Notes under the pieces: model-generated
Told to the model about the DNA's origin: nothing
Seen by the model: the letters and a program-made list of their open reading frames with translations, nothing else
Database searches by the model: none
Shown here: positions 1-11,475 of the stretch, piece after piece
How positions within the stretch are numbered: position 1 is the stretch's first letter
Layout of the letters: every line of letters begins with the position of its first letter
Source: Synaphobranchus kaupii
Lineage: Eukaryota > Chordata > Actinopteri > Anguilliformes > Synaphobranchidae
Direction of reading: 5' to 3'
DNA length: 64,000 nt
Assembly (NCBI GenBank): GCA_029718625.1
Contig: CM056380.1
Location: forward strand, 114,958,746-115,022,745
Translations under genes and position numbers: made by a program

Positions 1-2289
1 CCCAATGTGGCTCCAAGGACGGCCCGGGACAGGGAGGGGAAGGAGATGACCAGAGGGAGGCTGGTGGGAAGCCTTGCTCCTGGCGCATACAGAGCAGGCC
101 AGAACAAAGGCACGGGTATCCTCCTTGAGGGTGGGCCACCAAAAGCTCCTCCTGACGAGGGCGGTCGTCCTGGCAACACCTGGGTGACACGCCAGGCAGG
201 AGGCGTGAACCCACTCAAGGACCTGGGAGCGGACGGAGTCGGGAACAAACAGGGCAGGGTTAGGGTTATTACGGGGGTCAGGGTGGGAGGTCTGGGCGGA
301 CCTCACGATTTCCTCAATCCTCCAGGAGACCGCAGCCACCATACAGGACGCTGGGAGAATGGTTTCGGGGTCAGCAGGACTGGAGGGAAGGGAAAACACA
401 CGGGATAAGGCATCTGCCTTAATATTGCGGGAACCGGGGCGATAGGACAAAGAAAAATTAAACCGGGCAAAGAAAAGTGACCACCTAGCCTGTCTGGCAT
501 TCAGCCTCTTGGCAGATCTTAAATAAATTAAATTTTGGTGGTCAGTCAAAACAACAAAGGGGGTACCTGCCCCCTCCAGCCAGTGGCGCCACTCCTCAAG
601 AGCCAGCTTAATGGCAAGAAGTTCCCGATCCCCGACATCATAATTCTGCTCAGCGGAGGACAGCCTCCGGGAGAAAAAGGCACAGGGATGGAGCTTGTTG
701 TCTAAGGCGGCACGTTGGGACAGAATGGCCCCCACGCCGGTGTCGGAGGCGTCCACCTCGATCGTAAACTGACGGGAGGGATCAGGGTGGCAAAGGATAG
801 GGGCTGAGGAAAACCGCGTTTTGAGTTGCTCAAAAGCACGCTGAGCTTCGGGATTCCAACAGAAAGAAAAAGTGGTGGAGGTAAGTTTTGTAAGGGGGGC
901 AGCAATGACACTGTAATTTCGGATAAAACGACGATAAAAATTAGCAAAACCAAGGAACTGTTGTAGCAGCTTACGAGAGGTGGGTTGGGGCCATTCCGTC
1001 ACCGCCTTGACTTTGACCGGATCCGCCCGGATACTGCCCTCCTCGATAATGAAGCCGAGGAACGGGACTGAAGAGACGTGGAATGAGCATTTCTCTGCCT
1101 TCACGAAGAGCTGGTTCTCGAGGAGCCGCTGGAGAACCTCCCGGACATGGAGAATGTGCTCCTGAGGGGACTTGGAAAAAATTAAAATGTCGTCAATGTA
1201 AACAAAAACGGTCTTACCCAACAGGTCTCGCAGGACGTCATTAACCATGCCCTGGAAGACTGCCGGGGCGTTAGTAAGGCCGAAAGGGACCACCAGGTAC
1301 TCATAGTGGCCCAACGGGGTATTGAAGGCAGTCTTCCACTCATCCCCCTCCCGTATGCGCACCAGGTGGTACGCATTACGGAGGTCGAGTTTCGTGAAAA
1401 TGACGGCCTGCGAGAGGGGTTCAAAAGCAGTGTTAATGAGGGGGAGAGGATACTTGTTGCGGATGGTGATGGAATTGAGTCCCCGGTAGTCGATGCAGGG
1501 CCGTAGTGAGCCGTCCTTTTTCCCCACGAAAAAGAACCCAGCACCAACCGGAGAAGAGGAGGGACGGATGATGCCCGAGGCGAGGGACTCATGGATATAT
1601 TCCTCCATGGCGAGTTTCTCTGGTCCCGACAGACTGTAGAGACGGCCGGACGGAAGTTTGGCTCCCGCCAGCAGATCGATACAACAGTCGTACGGGCGAT
1701 GAGGAGGTAGGGACAGAGCACGTGCTTTCGAGAAGGTGCGACTGAGGTCGTGATACTGTTTGGGAACGGTGGACATATCGGGTTCGGGTAGGTTGGTGCT
1801 GGGATTCTTGGACCCCGGAGGGGGAAGCGCGGAGCGGAGACAGCTAGCCAGGCAGTGGCCACTCCACGCCAGGATGCGTCCGCCCTGCCAGTCAATGTGT
1901 GGGTTATGGAGACGGAGCCAGGTCTGACCTAAAACTATGGTTGACTGTGTGGAGTTGATGAGGAGGAGTTGAATGCTCTCCCGGTGATTGCCAGAGAGGA
2001 CAAGCTGTAAGGACACGGTGGAGTGGGTCACTAATCCCAAGCTCCGACCGTCTAAGGCGAAGGCAGTAATGGGTGATGGAAGAAGCTCCGTAGGTATGCC
2101 GGCCCTCTGGGCGAAGGTGGTGTCCATAAAGTTGGCGTCGGCTCCAGAGTCGATGAGAGCCGACGAAACTAAGGACTTGTCGCTCCACAGGAGAGTGGCC
2201 TTGAAGACTAGGCGATTCTGGGCTGCATGGCAGGGAATGATAGGGCTCGTCAGTACGCCTAGTTTAACTGGCGAGCCTATTCTTTTGGG
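1..2289 (-). CDS. pol: Ty3/gypsy pol (protease, RT, RNase H, integrase zinc finger), 3' end outside window
   Basis: The polyprotein makes retrotransposon cDNA and integrates it. Reading the minus strand from the frameshift heptamer at 2289-2283, the frame stays open without a stop to the window edge. I see an aspartic protease motif DSGA (2151-2140). The RT follows with [11 protein letters not shown] (about 1505-1470), [10 protein letters not shown] (about 1290-1261) and catalytic YIDD (1200-1189). RNase H follows with [16 protein letters not shown] (about 765-721) and TDHQNL (about 546-529). An integrase HHCC finger comes next, with His at 207-205 and 186-184 and a CxxC near 90-70. The integrase core would begin with RPWSHIG at the window edge. 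The undamaged frame over about 2.3 kb suggests a young, possibly still active copy. Family assignment to Ty3/gypsy is firm; the clade is not settled. Confidence 0.93.
2240..2289 (-). promoter_or_regulatory. Programmed -1 ribosomal frameshift signal (gag-pol)
   Basis: The minus strand reads C CCA AAA in the gag frame (heptamer at 2289-2283), a classical X XXY YYZ slippery site. The gag stop TAG is at 2279-2277. A -1 slip enters the open pol frame exactly here. Downstream, GGCTCG (2277-2272) can pair with CGAGCC (2249-2244). A nested alternative stem CGCCAGT/ACT-GGCG (2273-2256) is also possible. Spacer lengths of 5-9 nt fit known stimulatory hairpins. Heptamer, stop and frames are read directly; function is inferred. 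Confidence 0.8.
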
Positions 2290-3233
2290 CGGATTGGACA
2301 CGAGGCGATCTGATGGCCAGGTTTGCCACAGTAGAAGCACGACCTGGATCGCTGACGGCGTTGGCGCTCCGCAGAGTTGACCACAACTCTGCCCAGTTGC
2401 ATGGGCTCCTCTTCGGAGACCCCAGACGCCGCCCTGAATCCAGAAACAGATGGGTGAGAGCGAATATGAGGAAGGTGACCGGGATTCCCCCCACGCTCAC
2501 GGGCCCGGATACGAAGACGGTTGTCGACTGCTATGGCCAGGCTAATCAGGCTATTGAGGGAGGTGGATTCCTCACGGGTGGCTAGTTGGTCTTTGAGCTC
2601 CTCGCTGAGTGCCTGGCGGAAAGCCCCCTGAAGGGCGGTGTCGTTCCATCCGGACTCCGCGGCGAGGGTACGGAATTGGATGGCCATCTCTGCGACGCTG
2701 CGACCCCCCTGACGGACTTGAAGTAGGCGCTGAGTTGCATCTCGCCCACAGGTAGGGTGGTCAAACACGCGCCGCATCTCGGCGGTGAAGGCAGCGAAGT
2801 TGTTGCAGAGCGCGGCTTGGCTATCCCAGATGGATGTAGCCCACTCCAGGGCACCTCCTCCCAGGCTGCTCATGATGAACGCGATCTTACATGGGTCGGA
2901 GGCGAAGGAGGAGGGCTGCATCCGGAAGACAATGTCGCATTTCATCAGAAATTCGCGACATTTCCCCAATTCCCCGCGGAATAGCTCCGGATGTTGAACG
3001 CGAGGCTCCCGAAATGAAGCGGACACAGGAGGGTCCGCCGGGGGGTCCGGAGCGGGCGGTGTAGGGCCCACTGGAATACGCGGAAGCGGCTGGTGAAGAG
3101 ACAGCTGAGTAACTTGTTCCGTGATGCTCTTCAGTACTTCCAACACGTCGTCCAGACGACGGCCCTGTTGGTCGCTGACCGCAGTTTGGCAGGAGAAGGC
3201 GTGCCGAATCTGCTCCAGGTCGGCTGGGTCCAT
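2277..3233 (-). CDS. gag: Ty3/gypsy gag, 318 aa
   Basis: Structural capsid/nucleocapsid protein of the same element as the downstream pol. The start is the first ATG after the LTR, 19 nt downstream of the LTR border, in a MDPADLEQ context. The C-terminus carries one CCHC zinc knuckle of the form [14 protein letters not shown] (about residues 300-313) just before the stop. The proline-rich stretch near residues 50-70 and the following capsid-like region (PELFRGE...CREFL...) are typical of gypsy Gag in vertebrates. The frame is intact. Pol lies in the -1 frame and is probably reached by frameshifting at CCCAAAA two codons before the gag stop. No obvious tRNA primer-binding site is visible between LTR and ATG. 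Confidence 0.92.
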   Translation of the reverse strand: MDPADLEQIRHAFSCQTAVSDQQGRRLDDVLEVLKSITEQVTQLSLHQPLPRIPVGPTPPAPDPPADPPVSASFREPRVQHPELFRGELGKCREFLMKCDIVFRMQPSSFASDPCKIAFIMSSLGGGALEWATSIWDSQAALCNNFAAFTAEMRRVFDHPTCGRDATQRLLQVRQGGRSVAEMAIQFRTLAAESGWNDTALQGAFRQALSEELKDQLATREESTSLNSLISLAIAVDNRLRIRARERGGNPGHLPHIRSHPSVSGFRAASGVSEEEPMQLGRVVVNSAERQRRQRSRSCFYCGKPGHQIASCPIRPKE

Positions 3234-3252
3234 GTTTTTGGCCAGTTCGTTC

Positions 3253-4712
3253 TGTTACGTATCTGTGTACGGGACGAACCCAAGTGCAACGACCAGGAGA
3301 CAGAATTCACAAAAGATGGTATTTAATAAATTAAGTGTTGGGGTAGTCCCAACACTGTACAGGAAAGGCAACACACACACAGAATTAGGAGATCTTGCGC
3401 CTGGAAGCCCGGGGCGGGCTGCTCCAAGCCGGAGCTGGACTGGAGGTTCTGGAACGGGCTGTTCCAAACCGGAACTGGACTGGACTGGAACTGGACCGGG
3501 TGGTCCACACGGGAAACAGGTACTGGAACGGAATTGTCCCAAACCGGAACTGGACTGGACTGGACTGGACCGGGAGGTCCACACGGGTACAGGTACTGGA
3601 ACGGAATGTCCCAAACCGGAACTGGACTGGACTGGAACTGGACCGGGAGGTCCACACGGGAATCAGGTACTGGAACGGAATTGTCCCAAAACCGGAACTG
3701 GACTGGACTGGACTGGACCGGGAGGTCCACACGGGTACAGGTACTGGAACGGAATGTCCCAAACCGGAACTGGACTTGAGCGAGTGCCTGTAACACTCAC
3801 GCCGGGACTGAACTGGAACTGGCAGGGGAGCGACTCACTACGGCAGGGCAGGACTGGACCGGGCTGACTGCACCGGTATGGAAAAACAAAACAGAGAAGG
3901 GTTAGTGCAAGGGAAGGCACGGGAAAGACCGGGAGGTTCTCACGGAGGTGATGGGTTTGGAAGTCGGGAGGCTTTGCGGAAGCACGGCAGGGCAGAGTGG
4001 TGTGGCGTAGCTGCGGTAGGTCCGGAGGTAGCTGACCGTCTCCAGAGCTCCAGGAGCCGGCGCCGAAGAACTGGGTGGTTTCCTCGGTCGGACAGGAACA
4101 ACTGGAGAGTAGCCAGGTAGCGAATCACCCCGGAGCCTACACGCGCTGGAGGTGGGGGTACCGCAACACACACAAACAAACACGGGGAAAAACAAACACT
4201 GCCACGGGAGATAGGGAGTAGGGTTGGATGGAGGAGAAGGGAAACAAGTTAGCAAATATAATAATGACAGGAATTGTGCGGAAGGTAAACTACCAGACTG
4301 TAGTTTGCAAGGGACTATACGCTGTATGGGAAACACATTCCACAAACACGCGAATAGTTTACACGGGGGGACCAGTTAACGAGTCAAGCACTACACCAAG
4401 TGATGATAGTTAACGAACTGGCGCCGACTGGCAGCCAGCCGAAAGACTATATAGGGCTAACTAATGTGACAAAATACGAAACAGGTGTGAACATAAACCG
4501 GGAGTGATTACAAAACACCAGGTGAGGAAATGCATGCAACGAGGGGGAGGGAGTGAAAGGCGGAAGTAAACCAAAACAACCAGACGAACAAGACAGGGAA
4601 GGACATGCCTAGTCCGCGGCAGAGGGGAAAACACGGACAAAGGGATCCAACATGACACGGAGGGAAAACAGGAAAACACGGAAAACGGACAGGAAGGGAG
4701 CGGAACATTACA
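3253..4712 (-). repeat. 5' LTR of the Ty3/gypsy element (about 1460 bp)
   Basis: On the minus strand the block begins TGTAATGTTCC (4712) and ends ...ACGTAACA (3253), directly upstream of gag. Its start resembles the start of the solo LTR at 13666 (TGTAACGTCCCGTTCCC). Near its 3' end both share the phrase GGGACTACCCCAA followed by a T/A-rich AATAAA-like stretch. It contains the GGAACTGGAC minisatellite annotated separately. The 3' LTR lies outside the window, so target duplication and LTR identity cannot be checked. Confidence 0.85.
3425..3790. repeat. Minisatellite inside the LTR (roughly 70-bp unit built on GGAACTGGAC)
   Basis: About five imperfect copies of a roughly 70-bp unit alternate short GGACTGGACT runs with TCCACACGGG and CCCAAACCGGAACTGG. 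Several overlapping ORFs arise only from the repeat periodicity. Related motifs occur in the solo LTR (14210-14570, opposite orientation) and at 18075-18315. Confidence 0.85.
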
Positions 4713-5707
4713 AATTAACAATTAACAATTAATGTCGAAGCCCCGAACGAAGGAAACGGTAGGCTTATATGTCTCTCAGGTAACTACGCACAGGTGCAAA
4801 TGCTCAAACAGAAACTCCCCCAAATCAGCAGGGCGGAGCAAGCATCTACCAACAGGGCAGCGCCCTCGCGTGGCCACCGAGGAAAACGACCGCATGGGGA
4901 AACAGGGTCAAAACCATGACATGTATAGGCTAATAAATACAGGTTAATAGTTTGCTATTTTGTATTTCATAGTTTAGAAAATTGCTTGCAGCAACAGAGT
5001 AGCGTACTGTGGAGGGATGTAGGCTACTACCAGGTTCTCTGTAGCTTAATCTTGCTTTTAAACTGATTATTAGGCTACTGTCTCTCAATATTTTTCCGTA
5101 TAATTTGCCAGATAGCCTAACAATCAAACAATTTAATTTCTCAATAACCAAGACGAATAGGTAAATAAACTTGTGCAGCATTTTTACTATATCTATTTGT
5201 GCTGACGCAAAATGCGTTAATAGCCTATGTCATGCGAAGTGATCAATGAACAAAACATATTTGGGTAAATTCGTTTTTCTAGCTTGAAAGCATGCATTGC
5301 CCTCAACGCTGGTTCCAGGAATTTAAGATGTTTTCCCTCTTTAAACGTAGCCTATGCTTTCTAATGTTTAGATCGTTTTGACTAAATCGAGTGCCGTCTT
5401 AAATTAATGACATTCTTTAACGTGATGAGGAGAAAACGCAATGTGTGCAATTCAGAGAAAACGTTGTGTTTTTTTGCCAGTTAATTATTCAGAATTATTG
5501 GCACCCTTATTAAACAATCTCACGTTGGTTATCTCTTTGTCATTGTCATTTGTTAATCATTAGCCTATAGGCTACATAATTGATTAGGCTATTCAAGGAA
5601 TTTGCTTGATTGACATAAGCAAACAAAATAAACGGAAACAGGTTGAAAATATGTTCCGTTTAAATGCTTTATTTAAATGCTACGCAAATTTATGACACAA
5701 TTAAATA
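4713..5707. other. Unassigned AT-rich DNA
   Basis: No convincing gene. The sequence starts with a short AATTAACAATTAACAATT run next to the LTR border. It has AT-rich single-copy-like composition rich in TAGCCTA words. No coding frame of note. Confidence 0.5.
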
Positions 5708-5715
5708 TGCTAGCC

Positions 5716-6582
5716 CAGTGGTTCTCAAATGGGGGTCCGCGGACCCCTAGGGGTACGTTTGAGTACTGCAGGGGGTACGTGAGATTTTAAGAAAATGTTC
5801 ATTTAAAAAATATCAGTCATGCATAATTCCTAAAATAATTATACTATATAGAAAAATGCAAATATAAGTTAGATAAAACCACATTTTATATTAAATATTC
5901 CTATTTTCAATGTATTGTTTCCCAAAGCAACAAACGCAATCACGTTCACGATGACGCGTGTTAACGGTGAGCAGGAAGGCTGTTCCGTTTTGAAAGAATC
6001 GAGAAAATGGATAAGTGGTTAAAACGTAGCAGTGATGCAGCAGAAAACAAGGACAAAGTAGGGAAAAAGAAGGCGAAAACAGAGACAACTAAATACCGTC
6101 AGTATCAGGAAGAGTATGTTTTTCTGGGTTTCACCTCAACGAGCTGCAACCCTCCCAAGGCGTTGTGCTTTTTTTGCGGGGAGAAATTATTTAACAGTTC
6201 CATGAAGCCAGCGCACCTCCAACGACATCTCTCCACAAAACATCAATGCTATGTCGGTAAGTCAGAGGAGGTTTTCAAGAGAAAACTTTCTGAGTTCAAA
6301 GCATCCCAAGAAACGATGCGTTTCTCGTTTATAAATATATAAATCGTTCTCATTTATAAATGTATTCAAATAAATTTGATTATTAAGCTTAACTCCTGTG
6401 TCTGGGTCCAACAAATGAACATAACAATTGAAGTGTTTTTCAGTTACAAGGTTGTTGGCGCTGTATTGTACCTCTTTATAGGCTTTTTTTCTACCAAAAA
6501 TGTTTTACGCTGGTCAGGGGGTACTTGGCTGAAAAAATATTTCAAAGGGGGTACATTACTGGAAAAAGTTTGAGAACCACTG
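5716..6582 (+). mobile_element. hAT element, 867 bp, with 8-bp TSD
   Basis: Terminal inverted repeats CAGTGGTTCTCAAA (5716) and TTTGAGAACCACTG (ending 6582) are flanked by a perfect 8-bp target duplication TGCTAGCC (5708-5715 and 6583-6590). This is the hAT signature. Subterminal GGGGGTAC blocks are repeated at both ends. The ORF inside is a truncated BED-finger protein, so the element is non-autonomous. The first 13 bp match the termini of the MITE at 7435-8120. Confidence 0.92.
6007..6342 (+). pseudogene. Truncated BED-zinc-finger hAT transposase N-terminus, 111 aa
   Basis: The ORF starts MDKWLKRSSD, as in ZBED5/SCAND3/FAM200-like domesticated hAT proteins. It has a lysine-rich nuclear-localisation-like stretch at residues 14-27. 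A BED-type C2H2 finger follows: CFFCGEKLFN (about 54-63) and HLQRHLSTKH (about 72-81). It then stops after about 111 aa. The dimerisation and catalytic hAT domains are absent, so this is a decayed or internally deleted transposase encoded within the element at 5716-6582. Confidence 0.8.
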
Positions 6583-6590
6583 TGCTAGCC

Positions 6591-7109
6591 CACACAACTT
6601 GCTGTATTTATTGATATTTGTTATTCAGTAAATCAACTGCGTGACTGATAATTAGTGTAAACAGGTTGAGAGTTTAATCCGTTTAAAGGTAGCCAAGACT
6701 ACAGTGACAGACATGATCCGAGATCCCACGATACGCCACTGTGCAGCAGCATAACTTCCAAGTATAGATGGGGTGAAGTGCGTCTCAATTCAAATAACCC
6801 GCTCCGCCCTCGCTCCCTCCCACTCGCTAAAAGCAAGCGTAGGCTATACTCCTGTTTTTTGGTATGTGCGTCACATCCTCCCAAGTGAAGTTTACGAGGG
6901 TGGAGCAAAAACTGGATTGGGACGCAGCCCTTGGCCACATAGGTTTTAAATCTAGGTCTACGTCTTTATGTTTTGGTTTTATTGTGTAATACTGGTCAAA
7001 ATAAAATTACAGAAATAGAACATACTCTACGATGGTCCTTTTTTAAAATCATGTCAGGCATTTGTGAGTTTTTGTAGTTTTCATATGGCTATTTTGTTGT
7101 AAGCGAACG
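6591..7109. other. Unassigned sequence between hAT and LINE
   Basis: Nothing recognisable beyond AT-rich, single-copy-like DNA; no supported gene or repeat. Confidence 0.4.
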
Positions 7110-8572
7110 TTGATGTCATTGAGAAACCAATGCCAGTCACTTAAGAAACCAAATTTGGATCCCACTGTCCTGGCCAATTATAGACCCATTTCAAACCTCC
7201 CATTTTTATCAAAGATTCTTGAGAAATGTGTAGCGCAACAGCTTTCTTCATTTTTACATACTTATAATGTGTATGAGAGGTTTCAATCTGGGTTTAGGAA
7301 GCACCATAGCACCGAGACCGCCCTTGCCCTAGTAATGAATGACTTGTTCCTCTCTCTGGACTGTGGCTGTATTTCTATTCTTATTTTCTATTCTTGTTTT
7401 ACTTGACCTAAGCGCTGCCTTTGATACTATAGACCAGTGGTTCTCAACCCTGGTCCTGGGGACCCCCTGTGTATGCTGGTTTTCGTTCCAACCACAATTG
7501 CAATACCAGAATTTTAACAAGCTGTTATTTTTTCTTAATTAGATGTTTTTATTGTATAGAGAGAACACTTTAACTCTTTACTCTCTTAAACCACGTTATG
7601 TTAGCAATAGCTATGCATGCTTTGAAGAAAAAAAATCCCATGTTCGTTAGAGCTCAGGTGAATAGGCTCCTAATTAGGTAATTGAACACAAGTTTAAGTT
7701 CCTTCATAATTTTTTCCTTAAACTTAACACAATGCAGGTTTGGCTCGTTATCATTTGCTTTGTCTTTGAATTCTTCATTATTTACCAAACGGTTAGTTTT
7801 AGTGGCCATGTGTCCACAATTTCACCAATTATGAGCCAATTGATTCACCTCAGTCTTTAATTTGATCAGTTAAAACATTTTTTACCTCCTTTTAATTGTT
7901 TACAATACAGCACAATGTGAATATTGGACTTTTATTATTCATGGCATGCATAGCTATTACTAACATAATGTGGCTTAAGAATGTAAATAATCCCTCTAAA
8001 CATTAAAAACACCCAATTAAGAAAAATGAACAGCTTGTTAAAATTCAAGTATTGCAATTGTGGTTGGAACGAAAACCAGCATACACAGGGGGTCCCCAGG
8101 ACCAGAGTTGAGAACCACTGCTATAGACCATAATATTCTCCTCTGCAGGTTAGAAGATTTAGTTGGTCTTACCGGGCATGCTCTTATGTGGTTTAAATCT
8201 TATCTCTATGATAGATCCCAGTTTGTTAGGGTAAAGAGTCAGTCCTCTGAATTTTCTAAGGTGAACTTTGGAGTACCACAAGGATCGGTCTTGGGTCCTC
8301 TGCTCTTTTCTCTTTACATGCTCCCTCTTGGGAACATTATAAGCAGACATGGTGTTAACTACCACTGCTACGCAGATGACACACAACTTTATATATCAGT
8401 TAAGCCAGGTGAAGTTGACCAGTTGTCTAAACTAGAGACCTGTCTCAAAGATGTAAAGGCCTGGATGACCCAAAATTTCCTCTTATTGAACTCAGATAAG
8501 ACTGAGATATTAGTATTAGGTCCCAAATCCCTTCGAGATAAATTCTTACAGCTTCCCTTAAATTTAGATTAA
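7110..8572 (+). pseudogene. L2-type LINE reverse transcriptase, broken
   Basis: Reverse transcriptase of a non-LTR retrotransposon. The first part (7150-7430) reads LANYRPISNLPFLSKILEK, then FQSGFRKHHSTETAL and DLSAAFDTID. The second part (from about 8129) reads [27 protein letters not shown] and catalytic YADDTQLY (near 8370-8394), ending with [11 protein letters not shown]. The halves are separated by the hAT MITE at 7435-8120, inserted in the DTID-H codon run. A small indel near 7370 also shifts frame just before the insertion. The copy is truncated at its 5' end and dead. L2/Maui-like assignment is from the RT motifs and the 3' tail. Confidence 0.9.
7435..8120. mobile_element. hAT MITE, 686 bp, inserted in the LINE
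   Basis: The ends are CAGTGGTTCTCAACCCTGG and its inverse, closing with GAGAACCACTG. The perfect 8-bp TSD is CTATAGAC (7427-7434, 8121-8128). The terminal inverted repeats continue for about 90 bp (GTATGCTGGTTTTCGTTCCAA). No ORF of note. A related end fragment lies near 43655-43707. Confidence 0.93.
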
Positions 8573-9081
8573 CCTTCTCTTTTCCTCTCTCACCCTGAGC
8601 TGCAGATCACTCCGGCCCGTCCCCCTCTCACCCTGAGTTTGCAGACTGCTCCAGTTATGCCCCTCACCCTGAGTTTGCAGACTGCTTCGGACCCGTCCCT
8701 CCTTTGGTTTATCCTCCCGACTTCACGCAACCGGAGTCCCAGATGCATCACCCCGCCCCCTTTGAACTGATGATTGAACTGATTATTGAATTGACTATTA
8801 CCATTCAGTCCACCTTTAGTCTAAACCGGGCCGGCCAGCGAAGGATGGGCACCCCCTCTCTAGCCAGGTTCCTTCCAAGATTTCTTCCCACTGAGGAGTT
8901 TTTTCTCGCCACTGTTCAGTGTTTCTTTCTCCCCTACCGGGGAGTTTTTTACCTCATTTTGCTGGTTGGGGGCTAAGGCCTGGTTTTCTGCTCAATTTTC
9001 CTTCTGTTTCCCTGTGCAGCGTCTTTGTGACAGTTCTCTGTAAAAAGCGCTATACAAATAAAATTGAATTGAATTGAATTG
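8573..9081 (+). repeat. LINE (L2-type) 3' UTR and tail
   Basis: Follows the RT reading region in the same orientation. It contains the typical fish L2 3' phrases (GTTCTCTGTAAAAAGCGCTA, then TACAAATAAAATTGAATTG) and ends in a (AATTG)n tail at about 9058-9081. Three imperfect CACCCTGAG...TGCAGA repeats lie at 8597-8690. Confidence 0.8.
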
Positions 9082-9360
9082 TAGCCATCTGTTGGCCTGC
9101 TATAGCGTTCTATTCACGTGAATTTGCTGTTTGTATAAACCGTTGGAAATTGACAGTTGATTTGCAATATTATATTTAATATTTATAGGCTAGCTAACCT
9201 TTGCTCTCAGTCCTTCTTTTTCTGATCATAGACCAGAGACCCTCCCCCAGGGGGAGACAACAATCATAGGTCTAAAACACGTAACGCCTGGGGTCTCGAC
9301 AGTGAGACCAAAGGCTGTTTCAGGCTGTATTTTCTGAATGGAAGTCAATGGAGAACATCC
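9082..9360. other. Spacer between LINE tail and gypsy 5' LTR
   Basis: No gene seen. Ends at the border of the 167-bp LTR. Confidence 0.4.
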
Positions 9361-9527
9361 TGTTACGGGTCTAGTTAGATCGATGCCATCGGCAATCGAC
9401 TAGTTTTGTTGTTCTCTGCATGACCCGCGCTCAGGGACCTGTGACCGGAACTTTCTAGATTACATGGCTGAACTGCAAACGCGTGTCTGTCATCATTCAT
9501 GTATTACAGTCCTAGCATACTGGAACA
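9361..9527 (+). repeat. 5' LTR of gypsy element B (167 bp)
   Basis: TGTTACGGGTC...CTGGAACA, nearly identical to the block at 15725-15891. It is followed at once by TGGTGTCAGAAGTTGG, a tRNA primer-binding-site-like sequence starting with TGG. Confidence 0.95.
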
Positions 9528-9543
9528 TGGTGTCAGAAGTTGG
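9528..9543 (+). other. Primer-binding site of gypsy element B
   Basis: TGGTGTCAGAAGTTGG directly abuts the 5' LTR, the position and TGG start expected for pairing with the 3' CCA end of a tRNA. Which tRNA is not determined. Confidence 0.7.
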
Positions 9544-9861
9544 TGAACTCGTTTCTCAATTCTGTTATTTCGTATGTTAGCTGAGTATTAGGCGGTGTGC
9601 ATGTCAGAACCGGAGTCCAGTGGTTCTGTTGAAGACGAGACAGAGGAGCTAACGTTATCCAGTAGCACACCGGCGGTAGCTAGTATGGCGGCTAACGTTA
9701 ATATTCCACCACCGTCACCTATGAGCTTCACGGGCGATAGCTGAGAAGGACAAGAAAATACAAGCTGCAACTCTGAGGAGCGTGATGGGAAGTGAATGCA
9801 GACATGTCTACCGTCACAACTTGAACCTTTCCGTAGCGGGTCAGGGGGATCCCGCCGTCAT

Positions 9862-10624
9862 AAGGTAAGGTAAGGTAAGGTAAGGTAAACTTTATTCATC
9901 CCCAGGGGGAAATTCTGTTGTTACAGCAGCAGCCAGAGGAAAATAAAAGCAACAATAAGAAATGCAGTATGCAACATCCATACACAAAATAAATAAATAA
10001 ATAAATACATACTGTACACCATCTTGCCCTAAAATTAAAAATTTGGATACCTAAAAATATACAATGATAAAAGACCAAGGTATAAAATCCAGAGAAAAAA
10101 ATAAAAATAAAGTGCAGGAGTGAAGTGCCACAGTAGGTTGCTGTGATGTGATATCAGGTGGTTGCCAGGTACACAACAACAACAACATAAAAACTACATG
10201 GTACTGTTAAAAAGTCTAACTGCCATTGGAATAAAAGACCTACGGTAGCGCTCTGTCTTGCACTGTGGGTGTCTGAGTCTGTTGCTATGGGAGCTGTTCA
10301 GTGCCTCCACAGTCCCATGCAGGGGGTGAGAGGAGTTGTCCATGATAGACGTCAGCTTAGCTAACATCCTCCTCTCACCCACCTCCTCTGTGAAGGCAAG
10401 AGGGCAGCCCAGGACAGAACTAGCCCTCTTGACCAGTTTGCTGATTTTTTTTCTGTCTCTGTCTGAGCTTCCCCCCCACCAGCAAGCAACAGCATAAAAA
10501 GCAACAGATGCCACAATGGTGTCATAGAATATTTTTAATACTGGCCTGCACACTCCAAAGGACCTCAGTCTCCTTAACAAATGAAGCCGACTTTGGCCCC
10601 TCTTGTACAGGGCGTCAGTGTGGT
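9862..10624 (-). mobile_element. 5'-truncated LINE fragment inside gypsy B
   Basis: On the minus strand 10624-10195 encodes the C-terminus of a non-LTR retrotransposon protein. It reads DHTDALYKRGQSRL, then VACWWGG, KLVKRASSVLGCPL, RRMLAKLTSIMDNSSHPLH and RYRRSFIPMAVRLFN. The 3' UTR runs to a (GGTAA)n simple tail at 9862-9890, read on the plus strand. The fragment starts in the middle of the RT-C-terminal region, a normal outcome of target-primed reverse transcription. The clade is uncertain (CR1/L2/Rex-like). Confidence 0.82.
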
Positions 10625-11475
10625 CTGTACTGGATGAGTTGGAGAAGTATTTCAAACCAGCGAAGAACACGATATATGAGAGGTACGTTTTCGGGAGTTG
10701 CAAGCAGGAGGAGGGAGAATCCATTGATAACTTTGTGACGAGGCTGAGAGAAAGGGCAGCAACCTGTGAGTACGGACAGCTAAAAGATGAAATGATCCGT
10801 GATAAGATAGTACTGGGCGTTGCAAACGAGAGCATTAGGCGCAGGTTGCTGAGAGAAAAGGGACTGACGTTGATTACCGCTATCGAGATGTGCCGCGCAG
10901 CAGAGCAAACGGGCATTCGAATGAGAGCGATGGAAATTGCAACGAGTCCTCCGCACATAGAGGCTGTGCACGCCGTTGCTAAGCAACATTCCAGGCAAAA
11001 CCAATGGAAGCAGAGCAACCCACCCAGAACCGGAGACACAGGTAATGCATGCAAATACTGTGGCAATTCGCACTCAAGGGGCAGAGAACATTGCCCAGCA
11101 TTTGGGAAACAATGCAAATCATGTGGAACACATAACCATTTTGCAAAAGTGTGTCAAAAAAGCAAAAAGGGGCATACTGATGGGAAAGTAAACTGTGTGG
11201 AAAATACTGCAGAATGCTCAGAGCAAAACAGTGTTGGAGAGGACTTATACATGCATGAGTCAATCGGTGCAGTGCACACCAGAGGAAAGAAATGGTTTGT
11301 GACACTACGACTCCACAACAAGCCACAACAATGTCAGTTGGACTGTGGAGCCACATGCAATGTAATGGGCTTTCAAGACAAGAAAAGGCTGGCTCCTGAT
11401 GCACCTCTCCGCCCGAGTGATATGAAGACTGAAGCTGTACTCTGGGGAAACACTGAGCTCCATGGGCATCTTTGA
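10625..11475 (+). pseudogene. gag: Gypsy B gag with two zinc knuckles plus start of protease
   Basis: The N-terminal part is lost to the LINE insertion. The remaining frame reads VLDELEKYFKPAKNTIYERY, then ESIDNFVTRLRERA and IRDKIVLG, typical of a gypsy capsid C-terminus. Nucleocapsid knuckles CKYCGNSHSRGREHC and CKSCGTHNHFAKVC lie near 11050-11150. A protease-like LDCGATCNVMG (near 11338-11370) carries D-C-G in place of D-S/T-G. The frame ends at 11475 while the protease continues in the next frame from about 11462, indicating an indel. Confidence 0.85.

Noticed and set aside
1182..1895. 237-aa minus-strand ORF and other ORFs at 7-3000
   Set aside because: Shadow frames of the true pol/gag reading, which carries the catalytic motifs.
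10194..11117. 307-aa minus-strand ORF as one gene
   Set aside because: Its first half is antisense to gypsy gag; only the second half (10195-10624) is real LINE sequence.
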